Shown: piece after piece, positions 18,350 to 26,197 of the stretch
Numbering within the stretch: the stretch's first letter is position 1
Layout of the letters: every line of letters starts with the position of its first letter
Source: Seonamhaeicola sp. S2-3
GTDB taxonomy: Bacteria; Bacteroidota; Bacteroidia; Flavobacteriales; Flavobacteriaceae
Reading direction: 5' to 3'
Length of the DNA: 64,000 nt
Assembly: GCF_001971785.1 (NCBI RefSeq)
Contig: NZ_CP019389.1
Span: 1,871,001-1,935,000 of the forward strand
Translations under genes and position numbers: made by a program
Notes under the pieces: generated by a model
What the model saw: the letters and a program-made list of their open reading frames with translations, nothing else
Told to the model about the DNA's origin: nothing
Database searches by the model: none

Positions 18350-20590
18350 TTATGCTGTTTTCTGTTTTTCGTGGAAACGTTTGTATTCATACCAAAACTG
18401 TTCCCCTTTATAATAAGCTTCCTCATCATCTATTTGATTAAATATTGAATTTGACATATCTGTACAAAAATCATTGACATTTGGTGTATATGGTTTCACC
18501 TCATCTTTATTTACCAGGTGTAACCTTTTTATTTCTTTTTCTCCCACTTGTTTTTTTAGCCAATTCAATTCCTGCTTACCTATCTGTTTATTTGGTTTTA
18601 TTTCGGGCACAATTTCAAGTTCAAAACGAACACTTAATAAATGTGTCCAAAATTTAACCCTTACAACTCTGTCTTTCAGTTGTTTACATTCTTTTTTTGA
18701 TAGTTTAGATGCACCCTCTTTATAAAGAACTCTATTAAAGAGGGTGCAGCTTAACTTGTTTTTTTGTCTTGGTTTTCGGCTATAACCAGTAATTAAATAA
18801 TTAAGTCTGCCTAATAACAAGCGTTCAAGTTTGTTGGTTGTTTCATGTTTCCCAATGAACTCACACACCAACCAACTCAATCTTTTATTTGTGTATGAAG
18901 TATGCAGAAGTTCTGCCAACTTATAAAGATTCCTATTTTGATTAATTTGCTTTTTTGCTTCATTGTAAGCGTTAAGAAATTCTATTTTAGTTTTAAAAGG
19001 CTTTAATTCTGTTAGAGCAAAATCACAACTCTTAATTTCTATATCTTGAACAGGCGCATTTAAGTATTTTACTAAAAACCTGCCTGTATGACGAACACTA
19101 AAACAAATATTACTGTTCCTTCTTATATGGTTTAATATTCGTGTTAATTCTTGTTTAGTTATTGACCTGTTATTAAGATATTTAAGAGTGCTTATGGTTG
19201 TTTTTAGGCGTTCTATAAACATATTGTATGTGTATGCCTTATTACAATCAAAATCAGCTGTTATATAGTCGTATTTGGATTTATAGAATTTAAAACCGTT
19301 TGCTTCTCCAATAGCATTTGGTTTATTCAAAACATATCTTTTTATTAACGGTTTTGTAAATTCACTTTGATTTGTAGGTAGTGCACTTACTCTTGCATAA
19401 GGCAAATGTTTAGATGAATACGCAAAGAAGGGCTTTATAACAGGTCTGTTTAATTCTTTATATCCAAAACTTATATCGTTATCAATTTTTAAATTAAAAG
19501 GCTTAATTCCTTTGTCTATGAATAAAACAGCATCATGTAAACGACCTGCACCAACCATATTATTTTCTCTTACAAAATCATTAATAGCAGCTTCTTCAAA
19601 TTCGGTCATGTGGTATAAGAATATCGTATTACTATCATGTGTTAATTTTGTTATTTGGTTTGCAACACGTTTACTATAACCACAACTAATTAAAAAATCT
19701 ATAATTTCAATTTTGCTTAGATACTTTCCACTATTAAGTTTTTTGTTAAACAATATTTTTGCATCACTTCTTTTAATACCATGCCAACGCATAAGATTAT
19801 TGTAAACCTCATCTTTTAAATTGCAGTTAAATAAATAATCTAAAAAAGTAGGAAATGCGCTCTTTATATCACACTCAACCACTTTAAAAGGCGTTAATGG
19901 TCTAAGTTGGCGTGGGCATTTGGTAAGTGGGTTATAATCCCTATATCCTTTATAAGTGCTTTTAAAATGTGTTTTAGGTAGTTCTAATTCACAAACCACT
20001 AAATATAAAATATAGTAATGCCATTGTTCAACCAATTTGAAACCATTAACCTTTGATTTATCATTATACTTTTTTTCCAAATATGCCTTATCATATCTGT
20101 ATAAATCAATAGGTAGTTTCTCGCCCGTTTCCTTGTAATAGTTTAAATAATCAATATATTGATGGTGTCCAAAATGCTCTGAATTAAAAAACCATGCAGT
20201 TTGAATTATAAGCCAACATTCATTAAACAAACTTGCATCATGCAAAGGAAACCATGCACCGCAAACTTCATGTATAGCAGTATAAGGTGATAGGTTATTA
20301 GCATCTAAAAAACCTTTAACAGCTTCTAACGTATAGTAACTATCTTTTATATGGTAATTTTCAGGAAAAACCTCGCTAAAAAAATATGCAAGAGCAACCT
20401 TTGTTAACTCTTTTATGTGTATGCCTTTAGTTCCGTACTTATCGCCTTGAATGTTATTAAGTGTTTTGTTAAAATTTTCCTTAATATCTGGCGTTATAAG
20501 ATTCTGTATAGTGTATTTTAAATTACACGTATTACTGTAATCAAACCTTATAGAATTTGAAATGTAAAGGCGTTTATTCGCCTTATACAT
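18350..20590 (-). CDS. Large island protein with family-A polymerase-like palm motifs (putative replication protein)
   Basis: A 746-residue protein with no family I can name. Three elements occur in the order and character of family-A nucleotidyltransferases: VECDIKSAFP (motif A-like, Asp241), KRSDAKILFNKKLNSG (motif B-like, Arg274 and Lys278; T7 polymerase has RDNAKTFIYGFLYG here) and GRLHDAVLF (motif C-like, His352-Asp353; compare HDE). Between B and C a helix with EEAAINDFVRENN fits the fold. The A-to-B and B-to-C distances (about 33 and 79 residues) are shorter than in known polymerases, so this would be a compact variant. The C-terminal 350 residues are very basic, with KPRQKNKLS and KKECKQLKDRVVRVKF. 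Start is ATG; an AT-rich palindrome lies just upstream. Possible replicase or primase of the island; inference only. Confidence 0.65.
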   Translation of the reverse strand: MYKANKRLYISNSIRFDYSNTCNLKYTIQNLITPDIKENFNKTLNNIQGDKYGTKGIHIKELTKVALAYFFSEVFPENYHIKDSYYTLEAVKGFLDANNLSPYTAIHEVCGAWFPLHDASLFNECWLIIQTAWFFNSEHFGHHQYIDYLNYYKETGEKLPIDLYRYDKAYLEKKYNDKSKVNGFKLVEQWHYYILYLVVCELELPKTHFKSTYKGYRDYNPLTKCPRQLRPLTPFKVVECDIKSAFPTFLDYLFNCNLKDEVYNNLMRWHGIKRSDAKILFNKKLNSGKYLSKIEIIDFLISCGYSKRVANQITKLTHDSNTIFLYHMTEFEEAAINDFVRENNMVGAGRLHDAVLFIDKGIKPFNLKIDNDISFGYKELNRPVIKPFFAYSSKHLPYARVSALPTNQSEFTKPLIKRYVLNKPNAIGEANGFKFYKSKYDYITADFDCNKAYTYNMFIERLKTTISTLKYLNNRSITKQELTRILNHIRRNSNICFSVRHTGRFLVKYLNAPVQDIEIKSCDFALTELKPFKTKIEFLNAYNEAKKQINQNRNLYKLAELLHTSYTNKRLSWLVCEFIGKHETTNKLERLLLGRLNYLITGYSRKPRQKNKLSCTLFNRVLYKEGASKLSKKECKQLKDRVVRVKFWTHLLSVRFELEIVPEIKPNKQIGKQELNWLKKQVGEKEIKRLHLVNKDEVKPYTPNVNDFCTDMSNSIFNQIDDEEAYYKGEQFWYEYKRFHEKQKTA

Positions 20591-20593
20591 AGG

Positions 20594-20608
20594 AAACTAA
20601 ATTAGTTT
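20594..20608. promoter_or_regulatory. Palindrome upstream of the polymerase-like gene (candidate operator)
   Basis: Perfect dyad AAACTA-AAT-TAGTTT, 3 nt upstream of the start codon of the 746-residue gene. The HTH protein encoded immediately upstream is an obvious candidate binder, but nothing proves this. Confidence 0.35.
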
Positions 20609-20682
20609 TTTAGGTTTAATTTTAGTAAATTTGCATACACCGCTAAAGCCTTTTGAAATTACTGTATTCATAGGGCTTTTTT

Positions 20683-20979
20683 TTATTTTTGAAGTTCAAC
20701 AATAGCGTTTTCGACCTCATCAAGCTTGTATAATACACGCCCTCCAATTTGATATTTTTTCAAAATACCTTTAACAGTCATATTGTGAACCGTTGCAAGG
20801 TTTACAGAAAGCATTTTACCAACTTCTTTACGTGTCAAATATTTGACTGGCGTTTGTTCTTGCGGTTGCTGTTTAAGTTCTTTTAACTGGTTTTGTAGTA
20901 GTTCCAGCTTTTCGTTAATAGGTTTGATAAAACTTTTTAGTTCATCAGGTGTTAAGAGTGTTAATTTGTTTTGAAACAT
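20683..20979 (-). CDS. Helix-turn-helix protein, excisionase/MerR-like (HTH_17)
   Basis: A 98-residue DNA-binding protein of the type found at the head of Bacteroidota integrative elements. The first half is a coiled-coil (about residues 20-40, NEKLELLQNQLKELKQQ); the second half is a winged HTH: YLTRKEVGKMLSVNLATVHNMTVKGILKKYQIGGRVLYKLDEVENAI shortened to its helices KEVGKMLSV and ATVHNMTVKG and wing GGRVLYK. It probably controls excision or expression of the island. No integrase lies beside it. Confidence 0.8.
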   Translation of the reverse strand: MFQNKLTLLTPDELKSFIKPINEKLELLQNQLKELKQQPQEQTPVKYLTRKEVGKMLSVNLATVHNMTVKGILKKYQIGGRVLYKLDEVENAIVELQK

Positions 20980-21261
20980 AATGAAAAAATTAAATTATAC
21001 ATTATGAACATCACCGAAAAACATTGCTCTTATAAACACCTTTAAAATGACCAGCAAACAATATTAACCGTATAAAAGTTTTCGTTATTGAAACATTTAA
21101 CATTTTTTTAACACTTTTAACGTATACTTTTAATACTTTTGTGGTGTTATTATGGCTTAAACTCCTACATAAAAGCCAAAAAAATTTAAAGGCATCTAAA
21201 AGAACATTGTTTTTTTTGTGGTGTCCTTTTTTATGTCAATGTCAAATATAAAGAGCTTTAT
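20980..21261. other. Intergenic region between the HTH gene and the insertion sequence
   Basis: No gene seen. It contains TACTTTTG on the plus strand at 21134-21141, a -7-like element without a convincing TTG box, and an 11-bp direct repeat TTTTGTGGTGT at 21137-21147 and 21214-21224. What the insertion sequence interrupted, if anything, cannot be told. Confidence 0.4.
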
Positions 21262-21282
21262 GGATCAAGTCCAAAATCTGGG
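21262..21282 (+). repeat. Left terminal inverted repeat of the insertion sequence
   Basis: Begins GGATCAAG and matches the right end at 15 or more of 21 positions; lies 11 nt beyond the transposase stop. Confidence 0.75.
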
Positions 21283-21293
21283 TTTTTACCATT

Positions 21294-22229
21294 TTAAGAA
21301 TATAATTTAATCAAGCGATATAAGAAGTATTCCGTATTCCTGACTCCCCTAAATTGAGATCTAAAAGCCTTTACTTTGGCATTAAAGGATTCAGCTGAAG
21401 CATTAGTACTTCTGTTTATAAAATAGTTGAGTACAGAGCGGTAATTTAAAGTAATACTATTGGCTACCGTTTGGAAGCTCTTAAATCCAGACTCCTCTAC
21501 ATCTTTGTACCAGTGGGCTAGTTTGGTGTAAGCTACTTTAATATCTATGGCTTGGTTAAAAATATTCCTCAAGCCTTGAACAAGTCCATAAGCTTTCTTT
21601 AATTCTGGGTATTCATTAAACAATATCTGTCCCCTCTCTTTCTGATTTGGAGTCCATTTATCTGGGGATTTATACAGTAGATATCTACTCCTGGCCAGGA
21701 GTTGTTTTGAGCTATCACCATTAGAAAAAGTTACAGGTTTAAATTCTTTGTCGGCAGCTCTAGATAGCTTTATCTGTTCATTTTCTTGATCCAAAGCTTC
21801 CCATCGGTATTTGATACGAAGATCTTGGAGCGCCTCTATTGCCAGCTTCTGTACATGGAACCTGTCTGTTACTTGGATGGCTTTCGGGAAACATTTAGTG
21901 GAGATTGTTTTCATAGAGTTAGCCATGTCTAAGGTAATCTCTTTCACTTTAGCACGCTTCTTTGCTGGGATCTTCAAGAGTTGTTCGATAATAGGCTCCA
22001 CTTTAGTTCCGTGGAATATCCCAACTAAAGCCCCTTTCTTTCCTTTGGCCTTCTTATTGGTAATGATGGTATAGAGCTCTCCCTTGGACAGCGCTGTCTC
22101 ATCAATGGATAAATAAGAACCTAAGTTTTCAGGGAAAACAAGCCACTGTTTAGCATGACTCTTATGCTCCCATTGCTTAAAATCACTTAAGTGATCCTTA
22201 TAATGTCTTTGAAGCCTTTTTCCGGACAT
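21294..22229 (-). CDS. Transposase, DDE_Tnp_ISL3 type (ISAon1 family)
   Basis: A 311-residue DDE transposase catalytic protein. First acidic residue in YLSIDETALSKGELYTI (about 40-56), second in EITLDMANSMK followed by the ISL3 hallmark VTDRFHVQKLA (about 115-125), and Glu in NASAESFNAKVKAFRSQFRG (about 282-301). Length and termini look intact. The start is an ATG at 22229 (MSGKRLQRHYKDH), but the frame stays open upstream (TALSSQQLGHQYG, an HTH-like stretch) back to an A-run in the end of the preceding ORF, so the protein may be made partly as a fusion. Confidence 0.88.
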   Translation of the reverse strand: MSGKRLQRHYKDHLSDFKQWEHKSHAKQWLVFPENLGSYLSIDETALSKGELYTIITNKKAKGKKGALVGIFHGTKVEPIIEQLLKIPAKKRAKVKEITLDMANSMKTISTKCFPKAIQVTDRFHVQKLAIEALQDLRIKYRWEALDQENEQIKLSRAADKEFKPVTFSNGDSSKQLLARSRYLLYKSPDKWTPNQKERGQILFNEYPELKKAYGLVQGLRNIFNQAIDIKVAYTKLAHWYKDVEESGFKSFQTVANSITLNYRSVLNYFINRSTNASAESFNAKVKAFRSQFRGVRNTEYFLYRLIKLYS

Positions 22230-22272
22230 ACCATACTGGTGCCCAAGTTGTTGGCTGCTCAGAGCAGTATTA

Positions 22273-22656
22273 TCAGTCGATTTCTTTTAAAAAAGCAGCA
22301 AACTCTTTTGATATTCGAGTTCCCTGTGCAATAAATTCATCCCATTCACGACTTACTTTAATCCTCTTTTTATCAAGTAGAACGTCCCAACGCCTTCGTT
22401 TAAGATTTAATGATAGTAGATTGTCTCGAACGGGATAATCCTCGATTATTCGAGGCTCCATGAAGCCACTGGCTTTATACTTGCAATCCTTGTACTTAGA
22501 TGGTATTTGTTTTTTCTCCTCCAAATATATCGTTAGACGGTTCTCATATAAAACATGCTTTATAGGCTTCTTATCGAATCCAACAATATCAAAATACTCT
22601 AATATTCCTTCTGGTAATATTAAACTTAACAAGGATAACTCAGTGTCTTTATTCAT
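22273..22656 (-). CDS. ISAon1-family transposase N-terminal region protein
   Basis: A 127-residue protein from the same insertion sequence, matching the separately encoded N-terminal part of ISAon1-like elements: ILPEGILEYFDIVGFDKKP, a region rich in Lys and Tyr with EPRIIEDYPVRDNLLSLNLKRRRW shortened to YPVRDN and KRRRW, and the end AAFLKEID. I use the ATG at 22656; the codon before it is TTG. Just before the stop is T6A4G on the coding strand, a run prone to slippage, after which the transposase frame opens. Confidence 0.8.
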   Translation of the reverse strand: MNKDTELSLLSLILPEGILEYFDIVGFDKKPIKHVLYENRLTIYLEEKKQIPSKYKDCKYKASGFMEPRIIEDYPVRDNLLSLNLKRRRWDVLLDKKRIKVSREWDEFIAQGTRISKEFAAFLKEID

Positions 22657-22699
22657 CAATATAATTTAAAGTACAAAGAAAATTATTTTTCTCTTTAGA

Positions 22700-22720
22700 C
22701 CCAACTTTTGAGATTGATCC
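22700..22720 (-). repeat. Right terminal inverted repeat of the insertion sequence
   Basis: CCCAACTTTTG-AGATTGATCC, the inverted partner of the left end, 44 nt upstream of the first IS gene. Confidence 0.75.
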
Positions 22721-23191
22721 AAAAAAAAATAGGGATTAAGACTAATAGTTGTGTTCTGTGTTAATTAGTGTTAGCCGAATAAGCGTGCTGTGTTTTTTGT
22801 AGCTTTAAATAGACTTATAAAAGCTTAGATTTAGACTCAAAATTTATATAATAATTAAGAACAGGCCTAATAAATAAATTATACCATTTTAGTTTAACGG
22901 TAGCTATTAATGCCTTTTTCTATAGATGTAACATACTTTTACTATAGGGTATATACGCTATACTTATAAAGTTGATCTGTCCTAAAATAGCTATACAGGT
23001 TAATAAATAAATCCTGATATAATTATACAACTCTTTTTCTTAATAAAAATGGAAGTCGAATAATTTTAAAGTTTTGCACCTATGCTTCCAATCTGTATGT
23101 TTTATGATTATTTTCTTTAAGATTGCTTTAATTCGGTCTGGATATAATTTGGTAATCTCTTGAGGTCTTTTTCATATTGTGCAAATAACAA
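22721..23191. other. Gene-free stretch at the right edge of the tRNA-Leu island
   Basis: About 470 bp of very AT-rich sequence with no convincing coding frame and no copy of the tRNA-Leu 3' end that I could find. Possibly decayed island sequence. Confidence 0.45.
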
Positions 23192-23194
23192 AAA

Positions 23195-23224
23195 AAAGAG
23201 GCTGCCTGAAATGGCAGCCTCTTT
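23195..23224 (-). terminator. Terminator of the Ala-rich lipoprotein gene
   Basis: Strong GC-rich hairpin AAAGAGGCTGCC / GGCAGCCTCTTT with a 6-nt loop; a T-run follows on the minus strand (TTTTTTTG). Confidence 0.88.
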
Positions 23225-23247
23225 AGGCTTTATGGTTAATTAGTTTC

Positions 23248-23592
23248 CTATAGCCCATTAACTTTTTCTTTAGCAGCATCTGCAGCTTTATCTACTGCGT
23301 CACCTGCAGCTTCTTTTGCGTTATCCACAGCTTCACCTGCAGCGTCAGCAGCATCTTCAGCTGCTTCCTTAACAGTTTCTGTAGCATCTTCAACAGCATC
23401 ACCTGCTGCATCAACCGCATCTTCAGCTGCATCTTTAGCAGATTCTGCAGCGTCTTTAGCAGCATCACCTGCCTCTTCTACTGCGTTTTCAACAGCATTA
23501 GCAGCGTCTTCGGCTTTTTTTGTGTCTCTACAAGAAGTGAAAGATAAACTTAATGCTAATAAAATAGCAGTACTAAAAATTAGTTTTTTCAT
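23248..23592 (-). CDS. Ala/Asp/Glu-rich repetitive lipoprotein
   Basis: A 114-residue lipoprotein precursor. The signal peptide ends in a lipobox (LSFTSC, Cys at residue 21), so it is probably anchored to a membrane on the periplasmic side. The mature part is almost entirely Ala, Asp, Glu, Lys and Val in short repeats of about 11 residues (DAAKDAAESAK, DAAEDAVDAAG, EAAGDAVDKAA), which predicts one long amphipathic helix like LEA proteins or apolipoproteins. Similar proteins are common in Flavobacteriia. Single gene with its own terminator. Function unknown; stress protection or envelope spacing are possibilities only. Confidence 0.8.
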   Translation of the reverse strand: MKKLIFSTAILLALSLSFTSCRDTKKAEDAANAVENAVEEAGDAAKDAAESAKDAAEDAVDAAGDAVEDATETVKEAAEDAADAAGEAVDNAKEAAGDAVDKAADAAKEKVNGL

Positions 23593-23710
23593 GATAATTG
23601 TTTTAGTGTTAATTTAAAAAGTTTTAAAAAACTGATTACTAAAGTAATAGATTTTAGTTTAGATTAAAATTAAAATGTTAAAAATTTTAACATTCTCCTT
23701 GAAATCTAAG

Positions 23711-24991
23711 TTATATACGTAAGAAATCTAAAATTTGGATGACGGCCCCCTTATTTTCTTTAATATATTCTGCGTTTTTAGACCCACTTTTTAAACGAAA
23801 GTCACTTTCTTTAACTAATCTGTTTAAAATAAGATTAAATTCTTTTTGGTTTTTTATAGAAAACATACCACCCTTATTAATCATAGCTTGGGCTTCTGGA
23901 AATTTTTCATGATTATTTCCAATAATAATAGGAACTCCAAAAACAGCGGGTTCTAAGGTGTTGTGCAATCCAGTATTACCAACAGCACCACCAACATAAG
24001 CTATATCGGCGTAGTTATATATTTTTGAAAGTATGCCAATAGTATCAATTATAAAAACCTGAGCTTTAGTAAGTGATTGGTTTTCTTTGTTTGAAAACAA
24101 AACCACATTTGCATTTAGTTTTTCTTTTAAACTGTTTATTTGGTTTGATTTAATATTATGGGGTGCAATAATAAATTTTATATTTTTATGCGTATTGGCA
24201 TTTATAAATTCTATGAATAAATTTTCTCCTTCGGGCCATGTGCTTCCTGCTACTATACATAGTTTATTGTCTTTAAATTCTTCAACAAAACTTAAAGTAT
24301 TGTCTTGTTTAAGTTGGCTGTAAACTCTATCAAAACGTGTGTCTCCAGAAATAGTTACGTTATTGTAATTAATAGATTTTAGTAATTTTTTAGAATGATT
24401 GTTTTGAACAAAAATGTGTTCAAATGCAAATAAGGCTTTTCTTAAATAGTTGCCATAAAACTTAAAATAAGATTGATTTTCTCTAAAATTTGCAGAAATT
24501 AAAATAGCTTTTAAATTTCTAGTTTTTAATTCATTTAAAAAGTTGGGCCAAATATCGTACTTTACAAATATGGTAAGCTCTGGGTTTAAAATGTTTAAAA
24601 ACTGTTTTGCGTTCTTTTTAAAATCTAAAGGAAGGTAAACTACTACATCTGCAATAGGAGTATTTTTTCTAATTTCATATCCAGACGGAGAAAAAAAACT
24701 TAATATAATTTTATGGTGTTTATAATGTTTTCTTAACTCTTTAAAAACAGGTAGGCCTTGTTCATATTCACCTAAAGAAGCACAATGAAACCACAGGGTT
24801 TTATCGCCACTACTTAAATTATTTTTTAAAATATTAAATGTTTGGGCACGCCCTTGTACACCAAGTTTAATTTTATGGTTAAAAAGCGCTAAGCATTTTA
24901 GTGTAAAATGCGTTAAATTAATACCAATGTTATAAAGAAAACTCAATATTGTTTGTTTGTTGCTAAAATACATTTCTTTGAATAAATTCAT
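23711..24991 (-). CDS. waaA: 3-deoxy-D-manno-octulosonic acid transferase
   Basis: KdtA/WaaA, the GT30 glycosyltransferase that adds Kdo to lipid A at the inner membrane. The protein of about 426 residues begins with a hydrophobic anchor (FLYNIGINLTHFTLKCLALF) and then VQGRAQTFNIL, the Glu-containing LWFHCASLGEYEQGLPV motif, an N-terminal GT-B half (VYLPLDF, PELTIFVKYDIWPNFL), and a C-terminal half with VAGSTWPEGE, APHNIK and VGGAVGNTGLHNTLEPAVFGVPII shortened to GLHNTLEPA. I use the ATG at 24991; the frame can be extended only with a TTG start at 25078 inside the divergent aminotransferase gene, which is unlikely. Confidence 0.92.
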   Translation of the reverse strand: MNLFKEMYFSNKQTILSFLYNIGINLTHFTLKCLALFNHKIKLGVQGRAQTFNILKNNLSSGDKTLWFHCASLGEYEQGLPVFKELRKHYKHHKIILSFFSPSGYEIRKNTPIADVVVYLPLDFKKNAKQFLNILNPELTIFVKYDIWPNFLNELKTRNLKAILISANFRENQSYFKFYGNYLRKALFAFEHIFVQNNHSKKLLKSINYNNVTISGDTRFDRVYSQLKQDNTLSFVEEFKDNKLCIVAGSTWPEGENLFIEFINANTHKNIKFIIAPHNIKSNQINSLKEKLNANVVLFSNKENQSLTKAQVFIIDTIGILSKIYNYADIAYVGGAVGNTGLHNTLEPAVFGVPIIIGNNHEKFPEAQAMINKGGMFSIKNQKEFNLILNRLVKESDFRLKSGSKNAEYIKENKGAVIQILDFLRI

Positions 24992-25063
24992 TGGTTTAGC
25001 TAGGTGATTTTTTGTAATTTCGTAGTGTATTAACTCAAAAAATATGAGTTGTAATCTTTTCAA

Positions 25064-26197
25064 ATGAAGAAAATTCAAATGGTTGACCTAAAAGGTCAAT
25101 ATAGTGGTATAAAAGACGTTGTAAATCCTTCTATTCAAGAAGTAATTGAAACTACATCATTTATTAACGGACCCAAAGTTCATGAATTTCAAAAGAATTT
25201 AGAAAATTATCTTGGTGTAAAGCACGTAATACCATGTGCTAATGGTACAGATGCATTACAAATAGCCATGATGGGCTTAGGTTTAAAACCAGGCGATGAG
25301 GTAATAACTGCCGATTTTACATTTGCTGCAACGGTTGAGGTGATAGCACTGCTTAAGTTAACTCCGGTTTTAGTAGATGTAAATGAAGATGATTTTAACA
25401 TTAATATTGAAGCTGTAAAAAAAGCTATAACTCCCAAAACAAAAGCCATTGTACCGGTACATTTATTTGGTCAGTGTGCAAACATGGAAGCTGTTATGGA
25501 GTTGGCTAAAGCGCATAATTTATTTGTAATTGAAGATACTGCACAGGCCATAGGAGCTAATTACACTTATGCAAATGGTGAAAAAGTAAAGGTTGGTACT
25601 ATTGGAGATGTTGGAGCCACGTCATTTTTCCCTTCTAAAAATTTAGGATGTTATGGTGATGGAGGCGCCATTTTTACAAATAACGATGCCCTGGCACACA
25701 CCATTAGAGGTATTGTAAACCACGGTATGTATGAACGCTATCACCACGATGTTGTTGGTGTTAACTCAAGGTTAGATAGTATACAAGCAGCTGTTTTAGA
25801 TGCTAAATTACCGCTTTTAGATAGTTATAACCAAAGCAGAAGAGCGGCCGCAAATAAATATGATAAAGCTTTTGAGAATATTGAAAATATTGAAACACCG
25901 TATAGATACGGAGCAGAAGATAATCATGTGTTTCATCAATATACTTTAAAAGTAAAAGGGGTTGATAGAGATGCTTTGGCTAAACATTTAAACGAAAAAG
26001 GCATACCTTGTGGCGTGTATTACCCAATTCCGTTACATAAACAAAAGGCTTATGCAGATGATAGGTATAATGAAAACGACTTTAAAGTAACCAATACGTT
26101 GGTAAAACAAGTTATTTCGTTACCCATGCATACGGAATTAGATGATGAACAAATAGAATATATTACTTCAACTGTTATAAAATTTGTAAATGGATAA
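25064..26197 (+). CDS. DegT/DnrJ/EryC1/StrS family aminotransferase
   Basis: PLP-dependent sugar aminotransferase of 377 residues. Seen are the opening IQMVDLKGQYSGIK, the cofactor-binding GTDALQIAMMGLGL (about 66-79), EDTAQAIGA (about 157-165) and the PLP lysine K192 in FFPSKNLGCYGDGGA. The family makes amino sugars for LPS O-antigen, capsule or protein glycans. It overlaps galE by 8 nt and lies back-to-back with waaA, so a role in surface polysaccharide synthesis fits. Exact substrate not determinable. Confidence 0.9.
   Translation: MKKIQMVDLKGQYSGIKDVVNPSIQEVIETTSFINGPKVHEFQKNLENYLGVKHVIPCANGTDALQIAMMGLGLKPGDEVITADFTFAATVEVIALLKLTPVLVDVNEDDFNINIEAVKKAITPKTKAIVPVHLFGQCANMEAVMELAKAHNLFVIEDTAQAIGANYTYANGEKVKVGTIGDVGATSFFPSKNLGCYGDGGAIFTNNDALAHTIRGIVNHGMYERYHHDVVGVNSRLDSIQAAVLDAKLPLLDSYNQSRRAAANKYDKAFENIENIETPYRYGAEDNHVFHQYTLKVKGVDRDALAKHLNEKGIPCGVYYPIPLHKQKAYADDRYNENDFKVTNTLVKQVISLPMHTELDDEQIEYITSTVIKFVNG

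Larger units (their letters stand above)
21262..22720 (-). mobile_element. Insertion sequence, ISL3-type (ISAon1-like), two ORFs
   Basis: About 1459 bp bounded by imperfect 21-bp inverted repeats: left end GGATCAAGTCCAAAATCTGGG (21262-21282, written here as 21 bases split GGATCAAGT-CCAAAATCTGGG) and right end, reverse complement, GGATCAATC-TCAAAAGTTGGG (22720-22700). It encodes an N-terminal protein and a DDE transposase on the minus strand. No target-site duplication is evident: the 8 bases flanking left are AGCTTTAT and those on the right are all A. Confidence 0.85.

Noticed and set aside
22284-22294. Classical -1 ribosomal frameshift heptamer (T TTA AAA) in the insertion sequence
   Set aside because: The -1 frame meets a stop after nine codons and does not reach the transposase frame, which is +1; only +1 or -2 slippage would fuse them.
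16870-23191. Direct repeat of the tRNA-Leu 3' end as right attachment site
   Set aside because: I searched by eye to 23.2 kb and found no convincing second copy.
23711-25078. Longer waaA beginning with TTG at 25078
   Set aside because: It would overlap the divergent aminotransferase gene and adds 29 residues not usual for the family; an ATG at 24991 fits.
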